Below are positions 28,221-36,085 of a stretch of 39,056 nucleotides of DNA, one piece after another (positions within the stretch are counted from its first letter, which is position 1; each line of letters opens with the position of its first letter). The notes beneath the pieces are model-generated. The model saw only the letters and a list, made by a program, of their open reading frames with translations. It was not told where the DNA came from and searched no databases. The stretch is from DASVWH01 sp036389715 (GTDB lineage: Bacteria > Acidobacteriota > Blastocatellia > Pyrinomonadales > Pyrinomonadaceae): the NCBI GenBank assembly GCA_036389715.1, contig DASVWH010000006.1, positions 1 through 39,056 on the forward strand. Direction: 5' to 3'. Both the position numbers and the translations under genes were made by a program.

Positions 28221-29147
28221 ATGTCGGAAAACGAATTGACATCAAGCGTGGATCGGCTGGTCCACGGAACGGCGGCCGACGGAACGGTGCGCTGCATGGC
28301 GGCGGTGACGACCGGGCTGGTGGCGGAAGCGACGCGACGGCACGGCACGTCGCCGACGGTCGCGGCCGCGCTCGGACGGACGCTGACAGGGGCGCTGCTC
28401 CTCGGTTCGAGCCTCAAAGAATTGGATCGCCTGACCGTGCAGGTCGTCGGCGACGGGCCAATCGGCGGCATCACCGCGGAAGCGAATGCGCTGGGCCAGG
28501 TGCGCGGCTATGTCAGGAACCCGGAGGCCCACGCGCCTCTCAACCAGAGCGGCAAGCTCAACGTCAGCGCCATCGTCGGCAGAGGCATGTTCTATGTCAT
28601 CAGAGAATCAGGCTACGAGGTCGGGCTTTACCGCGACCCGTATCGCGGCTCCGTGCCGATTATCTCCGGCGAGATAGCCGAAGACTTCGCTTACTACCTG
28701 ACCAAGTCCGAGCAGATTCCTTCGGCCGTGATGCTCGGCGTGCACCTGCGCGCGAGCCGCCCCGAAGAGGCTTTCGTCACGGCGGCTGGCGGGCTGATGA
28801 TTCAGATCATGCCGGGCGCGGACGAGAAGACGGTGGCCGCCATCGAGTCCTCCATCAACCGGACGCCGCAGACGACGACGCTCATCCGCGACGGCGCAGG
28901 CCCCGTTGACCTGCTGCGCATCGCGCTCGGCGAACTCGTGCCGGAAATCCTGGAAGAGCGAGCGGTCAGCTTCGCCTGTTCCTGCTCATACGAGCGCGCC
29001 TTCTCTTTAATCGCTTCAATCGAGAGGAGCGAGCTGGAATCCATGCTGCGTGAAGACAGGGGCGCAGTCATGATCTGCCACTTCTGCAACGAGACGTACA
29101 GGCTGGGCGAGGCCGAGCTGGAAAGCATTCTTGAGAGCGCCCGGTAA
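28221..29147 (+). CDS. hslO: Redox-regulated chaperone Hsp33
   Basis: The 308-residue protein is a complete Hsp33. The N-terminal holdase domain contains LVHGTAADGTVRCMAAVTTG, GRTLTGALLLGSSLKE, VQVVGDGPIGGITAEANALG and GYVRNP. The C-terminal redox switch has the zinc-binding cysteines FACSCS (about 253-255) and CHFCNETY (about 286-289), spaced as in the family (CxC then CxxC). Oxidation by peroxide or bleach releases zinc, unfolds the linker and activates the chaperone, which then protects unfolding proteins. The ATG at 28221 (protein MSENELTSSVDRLVHG) is used because homologues begin here; an in-frame ATG at 28077 would add 48 unrelated residues. AAGGGA and GGAAAG precede it. It is divergent from nrdJ and converges with the gene at 29226. 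Confidence 0.96.
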   Translation: MSENELTSSVDRLVHGTAADGTVRCMAAVTTGLVAEATRRHGTSPTVAAALGRTLTGALLLGSSLKELDRLTVQVVGDGPIGGITAEANALGQVRGYVRNPEAHAPLNQSGKLNVSAIVGRGMFYVIRESGYEVGLYRDPYRGSVPIISGEIAEDFAYYLTKSEQIPSAVMLGVHLRASRPEEAFVTAAGGLMIQIMPGADEKTVAAIESSINRTPQTTTLIRDGAGPVDLLRIALGELVPEILEERAVSFACSCSYERAFSLIASIERSELESMLREDRGAVMICHFCNETYRLGEAELESILESAR

Positions 29148-29172
29148 AAAGAGGAGAGCCGGTAAAAGCAGG

Positions 29173-29207
29173 GAGGCGGCCAGACGCATCGAGCATTTCG
29201 CCGCCTC
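29173..29207. terminator. Bidirectional hairpin between hslO and the PspA-partner gene
   Basis: GAGGCGGC (29173-29180) pairs with GCCGCCTC (29200-29207) around a 19-nt loop between convergent genes. TTAAAG follows on the plus strand. The stem is stable but the T-tracts are poor in both directions. Confidence 0.6.
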
Positions 29208-29225
29208 TTAAAGTTTCCGGCCAGG

Positions 29226-30065
29226 CTACTTGGTCGAGGGCGTATTGGGCATCAACAGGTCATAGTTGCCCAGCTCGCGATTGTGATGATCGAGCGCGCC
29301 GAAGGTGTCGGAGGTCTCTTCGAGCACCTGCCGCGTCATCGCGATTGAATCGCTCAACTGCTCGAAGTCCAGCGAGGAGACCCTTTCGGGCGTCGGCAGC
29401 GTGACGACCTGGTCATTGACCAGCCCGAAGAAATTCTCTATTGACTGCAACTGTCCTTCGACCAGCTTGACGGAACGCTCCAGGTCGTTGAAGGCGGCGA
29501 TGCGCCGCTTGAGGATTTCGACGTTGGCCTGCTGCACGCGCTTGGCCCGCTCGTCGGGCGCGCCTTCGACGGCGCGCGTGGCCTGCGTCAGCTGGTTCTG
29601 CACGGCCTGACGATTGATCGAGCGCAGGTGGCTCTTGCGGCGGCGATAGATGTCCAGCAGGTCAACGAAATCTTCCCAACGCTGGTCCAGGCTCTGGATG
29701 TTCGAGGGAATCTCTTTCGTGCCCGTAAACTTCCGGTAGTTCGAGTAGATCGTGTTCTTCATCCAGCGCAGGTACTCGACCGCCTCGCGCTCGCGCGGGT
29801 CAAAGCCCTTAATCAGGTCCTCGCGCTGACGCTCACGCAGTCTGTTGGCGTGATCTTTGCGGCGCTTATCAACCAGGCGACGATAGAGTGAGCTGGCGGG
29901 CACGGTGATTAAATAAAGTCCTTCCGTAGCGAGGGCTGCGCCGAGCGGAATGACCGAGCCCGTGTAGGCGGCGGCGACGGCAAACCCGGCCATCCCCCAG
30001 AAATTGACGGGCTCTTTGACCGCTTCCTTGAGATAGTTGAGATTGATCTTGGATAAGTCTGCCAT
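29226..30065 (-). CDS. Membrane-anchored coiled-coil protein next to PspA
   Basis: The 279-residue protein has one or two closely spaced hydrophobic segments at about residues 20-57 (NFWGMAGFAVAAAYTGSVIP, GAALATEGLYLITVPASSLY). A long, mostly helical, charged remainder follows, with heptad-like stretches (RRKDHANRLRERQREDLIKG, about 140-215 with ERAKRVQQANVEILKRRIAA). No named domain is recognised. It begins 87 bp after the pspA stop codon on the same strand, so both are likely one operon. Because PspA acts at the membrane through partner proteins, a membrane-bound PspA interaction partner is a reasonable inference, not a demonstrated one. The ATG at 30063-30065 lacks a strong ribosome site. 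Confidence 0.65.
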   Translation of the reverse strand: MADLSKINLNYLKEAVKEPVNFWGMAGFAVAAAYTGSVIPLGAALATEGLYLITVPASSLYRRLVDKRRKDHANRLRERQREDLIKGFDPREREAVEYLRWMKNTIYSNYRKFTGTKEIPSNIQSLDQRWEDFVDLLDIYRRRKSHLRSINRQAVQNQLTQATRAVEGAPDERAKRVQQANVEILKRRIAAFNDLERSVKLVEGQLQSIENFFGLVNDQVVTLPTPERVSSLDFEQLSDSIAMTRQVLEETSDTFGALDHHNRELGNYDLLMPNTPSTK

Positions 30066-30152
30066 GATCGTGAATGAAAGCTCATGATCGCCATCGCAAT
30101 TAATGGCCGGTTCGTGCTCGTTTGGCGAGGGGCGAATGCGCTCGGCAAAACG

Positions 30153-30932
30153 TCACTCCTTGCTTCCCGCTCCCTCTCTGAGCAGCCCGTTACTGTTATC
30201 GTTGGCAGGGGTGGTCTGGCCCTGGGCCGGGAGAGCTTCCGGGCGCGTGCCCGTCGAGCTTGGCAAGAGCCCCATGTCGCGCTTGTATTCGAGCAGCCTG
30301 TCCTGCAACTGCATGTCCATCGCCTCGCGCTCGATCTCCTGCATCTGCGAATCAACCGAGGCCGCGCCGAGCTGCATCTTGGCTTCGGCTGCCGCCGCGC
30401 GCCGGTCTATCCGCTCGCGCATCTCGTTGAAGGTCGAAGCATCGTCGCCGAGGTTGAAGGTCTCCATCGTCTGGGCCAACTGCTCTTGCAGCTTGGCCTG
30501 CTTCGACTGGTTAATCAACTGCATCGCTTCGGCCGAACGCTTCTGCATTTGCAGGACGTAGTTGTCGCGTGCCTTGATCGCCTGCTTCGATGCCAGCGAG
30601 GCGTGTTCAAGTTGCTGCGAGGTTTTTTGCAGGTCCACCTGCGCCTGCTGAAGCTGGCCGATGTAGGCCGTGGCGATGTCGTCGCGCCCCATCTTGACCG
30701 AAGCCTTGATTTTAGAGTCGAGGTCAACGACCTGCGCTTCGAGCCGTTCCTTATTCTTGGAGAGCAGTCTTTCGGTGGCCATCACCTGCGCGACGGAGCT
30801 GTTGAGTTCCGGCACGCGGTCGCGCATGTCACGAATCGTTTGCTGAAGGATGCGTTCGGGGTCTTCCGTCTTCTCGACAATTCCGCCGAACAGCGCACGC
30901 AAAGAGCGCTTAAACCTGCTCCACATTCCCAT
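30153..30932 (-). CDS. pspA: PspA/IM30 family envelope-stress protein
   Basis: The 259-residue protein is almost entirely helical, as expected for PspA/IM30 (ESCRT-III-like membrane-remodelling proteins). It opens MGMWSRFKRSLRALFGGIVE, whose amphipathic helix inserts into stressed membranes, then KTEDPERILQQTIRDMRDRV. A long coiled coil at about residues 25-160 (MATERLLSKNKERLEAQVVD, LQQAQVDLQKTSQQLEHASL) follows. Later helices (ASTFNEMRERIDRRAAAAEA) and a Pro/Asn-rich tail complete it. The start at 30932 is preferred to an in-frame ATG three codons earlier because GGAGG is then at a normal distance and homologues begin MGxxxRF. No PspF, PspB or PspC gene is nearby; the partner at 29226 may take that role. 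Confidence 0.93.
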   Translation of the reverse strand: MGMWSRFKRSLRALFGGIVEKTEDPERILQQTIRDMRDRVPELNSSVAQVMATERLLSKNKERLEAQVVDLDSKIKASVKMGRDDIATAYIGQLQQAQVDLQKTSQQLEHASLASKQAIKARDNYVLQMQKRSAEAMQLINQSKQAKLQEQLAQTMETFNLGDDASTFNEMRERIDRRAAAAEAKMQLGAASVDSQMQEIEREAMDMQLQDRLLEYKRDMGLLPSSTGTRPEALPAQGQTTPANDNSNGLLREGAGSKE

Positions 30933-31222
30933 CTTCGTCATCCCTCCGGCTGCTCAAGTTTGGCCCATTCGTGAAAGCACACGGTCGGCAGGCGCATCCC
31001 GCCGGTTTCCGAAAATACATCTGATTGTACGAAACTCCGTGAGACGCGGTTGCAATTTCCAATCCGTCCCTTTGAAGGTGAGTATAGCAGGAGTCGCGCA
31101 CGCGCTGCCAGAGCGGGCAAAGAAGGAAGCCGCCGGGCGAGGGCCCGAGCGCGGCACAGGGCCCCGGAGCGGCGCGAGCTTTACGTCCGGCCGCCCTCGC
31201 AGGCCATCGCGGAGCAGCCGTT

Positions 31223-32509
31223 TCAAGTAAACTTTCCGATGTCGCGCCGGTACTGCATACCGTCCCAGTGAATCTCGCCCGCCGCGGCGTAACAACGTTC
31301 GAGCGCCCGTTCCAGCTTCGGGGCCATCGCCGTCACGCCGAGCACACGCCCGCCCGCCGTCAGCCAGTGGCCGGAAGCGGAGCGCGCCGTCCCGGCATGA
31401 AAGATTTCCACGCCCGGATGTTGTGCGGCTCGCTCCAGGCCCTCGATGCGCGCGCCGATTTCGGGTCGCCGCGGGTATCCGCGCGCGGCCAGGACGACAC
31501 AGGCCGAAGAGTCCTCAGACCATTGAACCGGGACCTCGCGCAGACGCCCCCGCGCCACCGCTTCAAAGATATCAACCGGGTCGGATTGGAGGCGGACGAG
31601 GATCGCCTGCGCCTCCGGGTCGCCGAAGCGGACGTTGTATTCGAGCACGCGCGGGCCTTCCGGCGTCAGCATCAGCCCGACGAAAAGCACTCCGCGAAAG
31701 GGCAGCCCCTCGGCCCGCGCGCCTTCGAGCGTCGGCTCGACGACCTCCGTCAACACCTGCGCCAGGGTCGCTTCGTCCAGCACGGCAGCGTCCGTAATTG
31801 CGCCCATTCCGCCCGTATTCGGGCCTGTATCGTTTTCGCCGATGCGCTTGTGATCGCGCGCGGCGGGCATTAGCGCGTAGTCGCGCCCGTCCGCGAAGAG
31901 CAGGAGCGAGGCCTCGCGCCCGGTCATGGCTTCTTCGATCACGATGCGCCGCGCCGCTGCCGCCCCGGCCAGGCCCGCTTCCATCAAATCATTAATCGCG
32001 CCCTCGGCTTCCGCGCGCGAGCGTGCGACGACGACGCCTTTGCCCGCCGCCAGGCCGTCCGCCTTGACGACGACGTGCGCGTCCGCGCCTCCGAACTCGC
32101 CGCCGCGCAGAATCGCGCGCGCCTCCGCCGCAGATTCGGCGATTCTGTAGCGCGCGGTCGGGATGCCGTGTCGCGTCATGAAATCCTTGGCAAAGGCTTT
32201 GCTCGATTCGAGGCGCGCCGCTTCCCTGCTCGCGCCCGCGATGGCCAGCCCGCGGCTCTCAAATTCGTCAACGATGCCCGCGGCCAGCGGCGCTTCGCCG
32301 CCGACTATAGTCAAATCAATCTCCTGCTCCCGGGCGAACCGCGCCAGTTCGGAAACCTCCGTCGCGCCGAGCGCGACGCATTGGGCCACCTCTCCGATAC
32401 CGGCGTTGCCGGGCGCGCAGAAGAGCCGCAGGGAAGGCCGCGCGCTCCTTTGCAGGGCTCGACAGAGGGCGTGCTCGCGCCCGCCGGAGCCGATTACAAG
32501 GGTCTTCAT
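31223..32509 (-). CDS. purD: Phosphoribosylamine-glycine ligase
   Basis: The 428-residue protein is a complete ATP-grasp PurD. It begins MKTLVIGSGGREHALCRALQ, followed by ATP-grasp and substrate-binding elements: VGGEAPLAAGIVDEF, SKAFAKDFMTRHGIPTA, VVKADGLAAGKGVVVARSRAEA, IEEAMTGREASLLLFADG, PNTGGMGAITDA, YNVRFGDPEAQA and GGRVLGVTAMA. It joins phosphoribosylamine and glycine with ATP in the second step of purine synthesis. The length (420-430) is normal and no motif is degraded. The ATG at 32507-32509 has AGGCAG upstream. No other purine gene is adjacent. Confidence 0.97.
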   Translation of the reverse strand: MKTLVIGSGGREHALCRALQRSARPSLRLFCAPGNAGIGEVAQCVALGATEVSELARFAREQEIDLTIVGGEAPLAAGIVDEFESRGLAIAGASREAARLESSKAFAKDFMTRHGIPTARYRIAESAAEARAILRGGEFGGADAHVVVKADGLAAGKGVVVARSRAEAEGAINDLMEAGLAGAAAARRIVIEEAMTGREASLLLFADGRDYALMPAARDHKRIGENDTGPNTGGMGAITDAAVLDEATLAQVLTEVVEPTLEGARAEGLPFRGVLFVGLMLTPEGPRVLEYNVRFGDPEAQAILVRLQSDPVDIFEAVARGRLREVPVQWSEDSSACVVLAARGYPRRPEIGARIEGLERAAQHPGVEIFHAGTARSASGHWLTAGGRVLGVTAMAPKLERALERCYAAAGEIHWDGMQYRRDIGKFT

Positions 32510-32623
32510 CTGCCTGGATTCTCTCGTCTGTACGTTAGCGTTCAGATAGAACGGGGCGAGCCGGATGCTGTCATTTCACAGCGGCTGCTGTCAAGAGGTT
32601 AAGGCCAGGATGACGCTCAGACC

Positions 32624-32650
32624 TTGACACAATTTCGTGATAGTTATAAT
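32624..32650 (+). promoter_or_regulatory. Candidate strong promoter upstream of zinc-ribbon copy 2
   Basis: A perfect TTGACA (32624-32629) and a perfect TATAAT (32645-32650) lie 15 bp apart on the plus strand, in a markedly AT-rich patch. The spacing is shorter than the ideal 17, which may lower activity or point to extra regulation. Transcription would start near 32657. Confidence 0.6.
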
Positions 32651-32656
32651 TTTTAT

Positions 32657-33030
32657 GTATCGCGGCTGTCGCTTGTAGTATCGCTGCAAGACAATAACCG
32701 CCTTGAGGGGTGGGAGCATGGCGCAGGTTCGCAACGGCGGACCGGGAGCGGGCGAAAGGCCGGGACGCACTGTGAAGGCGTCCGAGATGGCTCGCAGAGC
32801 TTATTCGGAGAGAACCGGAGCGGCCTGCTACCTCAACCCGACGAAAAGAGGCGCATCGAGTTGGCGCATCCCCCGGCAAGCGCAAATGCGATCAGAGTCT
32901 TTCGTCTGACCAGTCAATATACGCAGATTACATTCTCGCCAATCTGCATTAACCAGTTGGTCGCTCGCCGGGGACAGCAGCGAGCATTTCGACCCGGCAG
33001 AGCGGACGCACATCGGTGGGGGAATAGATC
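32657..33030 (+). other. Long leader region before zinc-ribbon copy 2
   Basis: If the 32624 promoter is used, about 370 nt of leader precede the gene at 33031. A hairpin at about 32671-32689 pairs CTTGTAG with CTGCAAG (one G-U) around TATCG. A possible small ORF opens at ATG 32718 behind GGGGTGGGAG and ends at 32909 (63 residues, starting MAQVRNGGPGAGERPG). It matches no family I know and is basic and Gly-rich, so coding is doubtful. Confidence 0.35.
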
Positions 33031-33408
33031 ATGTCACAGACTCAACTAGCAGCCGATTCTAACGGAAAGTGGAGCCAGGCAGAGGTGGAATTCCAGGATC
33101 GCATCATCAAATGCGTTGATTGCGCAGAGGATTTCATCTGGACGGGCGGCGAGCAGATCTTCTTTCATGACAAGGGATTGAAGAACGAGCCCAAGCGTTG
33201 CAAGCCCTGCAAGCAGGCCAAGAACGAACGGCTCGCCGCGATTGCCGCCGCGCAGGCCTCCGGGGTTCGTCAAAGGATCGAGGTCTCCGTCCAGTGTGCA
33301 CAGTGCGGACAGCAGACGACCGTCCCCTTTTATCCCTCGCAGGGCCGTCCCGTTTACTGTCGCTCCTGTTTTCTCGCGGGCCGCGTCCCGGAGAGCCCCG
33401 GCCTCTAA
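33031..33408 (+). CDS. Double zinc-ribbon protein with CxxC-x17-CxxC tail (copy 2)
   Basis: The 125-residue protein has the same architecture as the protein at 18174-18479. An N-terminal module (CVDC, then RCKPCKQ, separated by AEDFIWTGGEQIFFHDKGLK and a few residues) is followed by a short linker and a second module, CAQC...CRSC, with QTTVPFYPSQGRPVYC between the pairs (CxxC-x17-CxxC). The two proteins share the pattern but differ in most other residues, so they are diverged paralogues, not a recent duplication. The linker here is Ala/Gln-rich, not Gly-rich. A good ribosome site (GGTGGGGGAA) precedes the ATG at 33031. A strong terminator follows, so it is monocistronic. Function is unknown; zinc binding is secure from the cysteines. 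Confidence 0.88.
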   Translation: MSQTQLAADSNGKWSQAEVEFQDRIIKCVDCAEDFIWTGGEQIFFHDKGLKNEPKRCKPCKQAKNERLAAIAAAQASGVRQRIEVSVQCAQCGQQTTVPFYPSQGRPVYCRSCFLAGRVPESPGL

Positions 33409-33482
33409 ACTATTTTTTCCGTCTCTCTTTGCCGCAAGAGATAGTGATCTAGTTCCCTCGCCCGACCTGACGAAACCCAGCT

Positions 33483-33516
33483 CTCGCCGGAGAAGCCGCT
33501 TTCTCCGGCGAGTTTG
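33483..33516 (+). terminator. Intrinsic terminator after zinc-ribbon copy 2
   Basis: A perfect 12-bp stem, CTCGCCGGAGAA (33483-33494) with TTCTCCGGCGAG (33501-33512), closes a 6-nt loop and is followed by TTTGTGTG. It lies about 75 nt after the stop codon. Confidence 0.8.
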
Positions 33517-33563
33517 TGTGAGAGCCCGGCCGCTCAAGAAAACCTGACCGTTCCTGCTCAAAT

Positions 33564-33599
33564 GAATCAGCGACTGATTCCGCTGAAACGAATCAGCGG
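33564..33599. repeat. Overlapping palindromes at the 3' end of the APC permease gene
   Basis: GAATCAG (33564-33570) and CTGATTC (33574-33580) form a 7-bp stem with a 3-nt loop. The overlapping CCGCTG (33580-33585) and CAGCGG (33594-33599) form a second. AATCAGCG occurs twice and its complement once, so alternative pairings are possible. On the minus strand the second stem is 18 nt past the permease stop and may end that transcript. Confidence 0.5.
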
Positions 33600-33616
33600 G
33601 GAAATTCTTCTCGCTC

Positions 33617-35620
33617 TCATCCGCCGACGTGAACGGTCGGACGCCTGTCCGGGTCCTTCTCTGCCTGGCGCAGCACTTCGTGGGTCACGGGGGCGGTGTC
33701 GCCCTCTCCGAAGGCGATGTACTTGAGGAGGTACGAGAGCGGATTGCCTTCGCTCCAACCAAAGTAAGCGTGCGGGAGCTTGCCGGTCTTATCGCGCAGG
33801 TGGAGGAGGAAAGCGGCGATGGCATTGGGCACGGCCGGGCTCTCGGCGCGCAGCACGCGATAGCCGTCAACGATGTCGCCCGAGACCTTCAGGACGCCCT
33901 CGAACTCGGAAGCGTCGCTCGGGCTGACCTCGAAGAAGATGACGGGCTCGCCCGTCGGGATGTGATTATCGAGGCGCTTCTCCTCTTCCTTGACGCGGTA
34001 CTCGTTGGCGTCGCCGCGGTCGCAGCGGTTGGCGACGATGCGAATCGTCCCGCGATTGGCCTCCTCGATAATCTCCCTCGCCTTGTCGTCAAGCTCGACC
34101 TTCTTGATGCGCAATTCGGTCGTTCGCCAGACTCTCGAAACCAGAGACGTGATGATAATCGCCCCGATGAAGAAGGAAGCGATCTTGATGCCTTCCGGGC
34201 GCTCGAAGACGTTGACGACCGTCGTGTAGGCGAAGACGAGCGAGATCAGGAGGAAGGCCCACCAGGGCCCGCCCTTGCGCCAGACCGAGAGAGTGACGGC
34301 GACCGCCGCCGAACTCATCAACACCAGCACGCCCGTCGCATACGCCCCGCCCTGCGCTTCTACGTCCGCCTTGAAAATAACCGTCACGGCAAAAGCGATG
34401 GCCATATAAACGATGACCAGCGGGCGCGTCGCCCTGGCCCAGTCCGGGGCCATCCCGTAGCGCGGCAGGTAACGCGGCACGATGTTGAGCAGCCCGGCCA
34501 TCGCCGATGCGCCCGCGAACCAGAGAATGAAGATCGTGCTCAGGTCGTAGGCCGTCCCGAACCAGTCGCCGAAAAATCCGTGCGCGAGGAATGAGAGCGC
34601 GCGCCCGCTGGCCTTCCCGCCCTCGTGAAATTCCTCCGGGGCGATGAGGATGGCCGTCACAAAGCTGCTGGCGATGAGCAGGACGCTCATAATCAGCGCG
34701 GCCGAGCGCAGGAGCTTGCGCGTGTTGCGCACGCGGCCACGCAGGAGCGCCTCGGCATCCGGCACGGGCCTGCGCCCGCTGCGCGTCGAGTGAATGGAGT
34801 CCCATTCCTGCTCGCTCAGGCTCTTGTCGCCGCGCACCAGCGGCATCACGGCCACGCCCGTCTCAAAGCCGGAGAGGCCGAGCGCCAGTTTCGGAAAGAG
34901 CAGCAGCGCGAAGCCTATCATCAGCAGCGGATTGCCCCTGTATTGCGCGTCGTTCCAGAGCGTGGCCTTCCAGGCGGAGAAATGGCCCGGCTCCGTCAAC
35001 AGGTGAAAGATGCCCGTCCCGATCACGATGACGTTCAAGAGCAGGTAGACTCCGACCAGGATGACGGCGATCCCGATAGCTTCCTTGAAGCCCTTGAGGA
35101 AGATCGCGCCGAGCACGGCGATCAGGGCCAGCGTCACGCCGATAGGATGGTCCAGGAAAGGAAGATGCTCTTTGACGAAAGGGTTTTCGGTGACGTGGGC
35201 CGTGGCGTCGGCCGCCGAGAGCGTGATCGTGATGATGAAGTCCGTCGCGACGAACCCGAGCAGGACCAGCACGAAGAGCTTGCCCTTCCAGCGCGAGAGC
35301 AGGTTCTCCAGCATCGAGATAGAGCCTTCGCCGTGCGGGCTTTCGGCGGCAACCCGGTTGTAGATGGGAAGCGCGCCGAAGAGCGTCAGGAGCACGAGAA
35401 TCAGCGTCGCGATGGGCGAGAGCGCCCCGGCGGCGATGAAGGCGATGCCGGGCTGGTAGCCGAGCGTCGAGAAATAGTCAACGCCGGTCAAACACATCAC
35501 CTTCCACCAGGGATGCTGTTGATGCTGGCCCTCTTCCTCGTGCGGCCCTTCTGATTCCTTCACGTCCCTGAACAACCAGAGCTTGAAGCGTCTTTTTGAT
35601 CTATTCTTGAAAATCGCCAT
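33617..35620 (-). CDS. APC superfamily permease (amino acid or potassium) with a large cytoplasmic C-terminal domain
   Basis: The 667-residue protein has about 12 hydrophobic segments from residue 42 to 500, starting after a charged N-terminus. The first membrane region, CLTGVDYFSTLGYQPGIAFI then AAGALSPIATLILVLLTLFG, corresponds to the substrate-binding TM1 of APC carriers; SPHGEGSISMLENLL and GLSGFETGVAVMPLV follow. About 165 residues after the last segment form a soluble domain (REIIEEANRGTIRIVANRCD, FEVSPSDASEFEGVLKVSGD). The layout recalls amino-acid permeases and KimA/KUP-type potassium transporters; I cannot choose between them. A ribosome site (GGGGA) stands just before the ATG at 35620. 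Its promoter is at 35810-35837 and the leader of about 180 nt is unusually long. Confidence 0.85.
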   Translation of the reverse strand: MAIFKNRSKRRFKLWLFRDVKESEGPHEEEGQHQQHPWWKVMCLTGVDYFSTLGYQPGIAFIAAGALSPIATLILVLLTLFGALPIYNRVAAESPHGEGSISMLENLLSRWKGKLFVLVLLGFVATDFIITITLSAADATAHVTENPFVKEHLPFLDHPIGVTLALIAVLGAIFLKGFKEAIGIAVILVGVYLLLNVIVIGTGIFHLLTEPGHFSAWKATLWNDAQYRGNPLLMIGFALLLFPKLALGLSGFETGVAVMPLVRGDKSLSEQEWDSIHSTRSGRRPVPDAEALLRGRVRNTRKLLRSAALIMSVLLIASSFVTAILIAPEEFHEGGKASGRALSFLAHGFFGDWFGTAYDLSTIFILWFAGASAMAGLLNIVPRYLPRYGMAPDWARATRPLVIVYMAIAFAVTVIFKADVEAQGGAYATGVLVLMSSAAVAVTLSVWRKGGPWWAFLLISLVFAYTTVVNVFERPEGIKIASFFIGAIIITSLVSRVWRTTELRIKKVELDDKAREIIEEANRGTIRIVANRCDRGDANEYRVKEEEKRLDNHIPTGEPVIFFEVSPSDASEFEGVLKVSGDIVDGYRVLRAESPAVPNAIAAFLLHLRDKTGKLPHAYFGWSEGNPLSYLLKYIAFGEGDTAPVTHEVLRQAEKDPDRRPTVHVGG

Positions 35621-35809
35621 TGTCCCCTACTCGCAGCTGACCGCACGGGCCGCGCCAGCGCCAGGCTGATGAGCGGAGCCCGAAGTCCTGAGGGCGAAGC
35701 GGCCTGCGCCTCTTTTCAAAAGCGAACGGATGAAGGCTGAAATGTCTTGAAGCATAAAGAAACGGCAGCATCCATCAACTTGCTGGTTGAAGGCCACCGC
35801 CGTCGCCAC

Positions 35810-35837
35810 ATTGTACGCTCATCCGCGCGCTCGTCAA
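35810..35837 (-). promoter_or_regulatory. Candidate promoter of the APC permease gene
   Basis: On the minus strand TTGACG (35837-35832) is followed after 16 bp by TACAAT (35815-35810), each a five-of-six match to consensus. Predicted transcription from about 35803 leaves a leader of about 180 nt before the ATG at 35620, containing several GC-rich stems but no riboswitch motif I recognise. Confidence 0.55.
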
Positions 35838-35898
35838 GCATCTGCCGGGAGAAAAGCAGCCCCGCGCCGGGATTTCTGCGAGCCGGATTTGGGCCCTC

Positions 35899-35937
35899 AA
35901 AAAATAAGCGGGCGGGGGCCTCCCACCGCCCCCGCCC
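35899..35937 (-). terminator. Intrinsic terminator downstream of the protease gene
   Basis: GGGCGGGGGC (35910-35919) pairs perfectly with GCCCCCGCCC (35928-35937) around an 8-nt loop. On the minus strand the stem is followed by GCTTA and a run of six T (35904-35899). It is about 150 nt past the protease stop and ends that transcript before the permease promoter at 35810. The rest of the 465-bp gap at 35621-36085 shows no gene. Confidence 0.85.
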
Positions 35938-36085
35938 TAAGGCCACGTGTCCTCACCCCACGCGACCACTTCGCTCACCGGGGAGGCGAGCGCCTGATGA
36001 TTATGCACAACTCAGGTTAAAGTTTCAACTATCAATTATGAACCTTTGCGAGGGGTGAAAACCGGGCCCGCGAACAAAGAACGCA

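Noticed and set aside
33564..33599. AATCAGCG repeats considered as an attachment or recombination site.
   Set aside because: No integrase or tRNA is adjacent and the position just after the permease stop fits an ordinary terminator structure.
34625..35554. A plus-strand frame of about 300 codons opposite the APC permease.
   Set aside because: It is a composition shadow of hydrophobic codons; the product is His/Asp/Glu/Arg-rich with no recognisable fold.
35627..35809. A 60-codon minus-strand frame ending six bases before the APC permease ATG, considered as a leader peptide.
   Set aside because: Its GTG start lies at or before the predicted transcription start, inner ATGs lack ribosome sites, and the product matches nothing.
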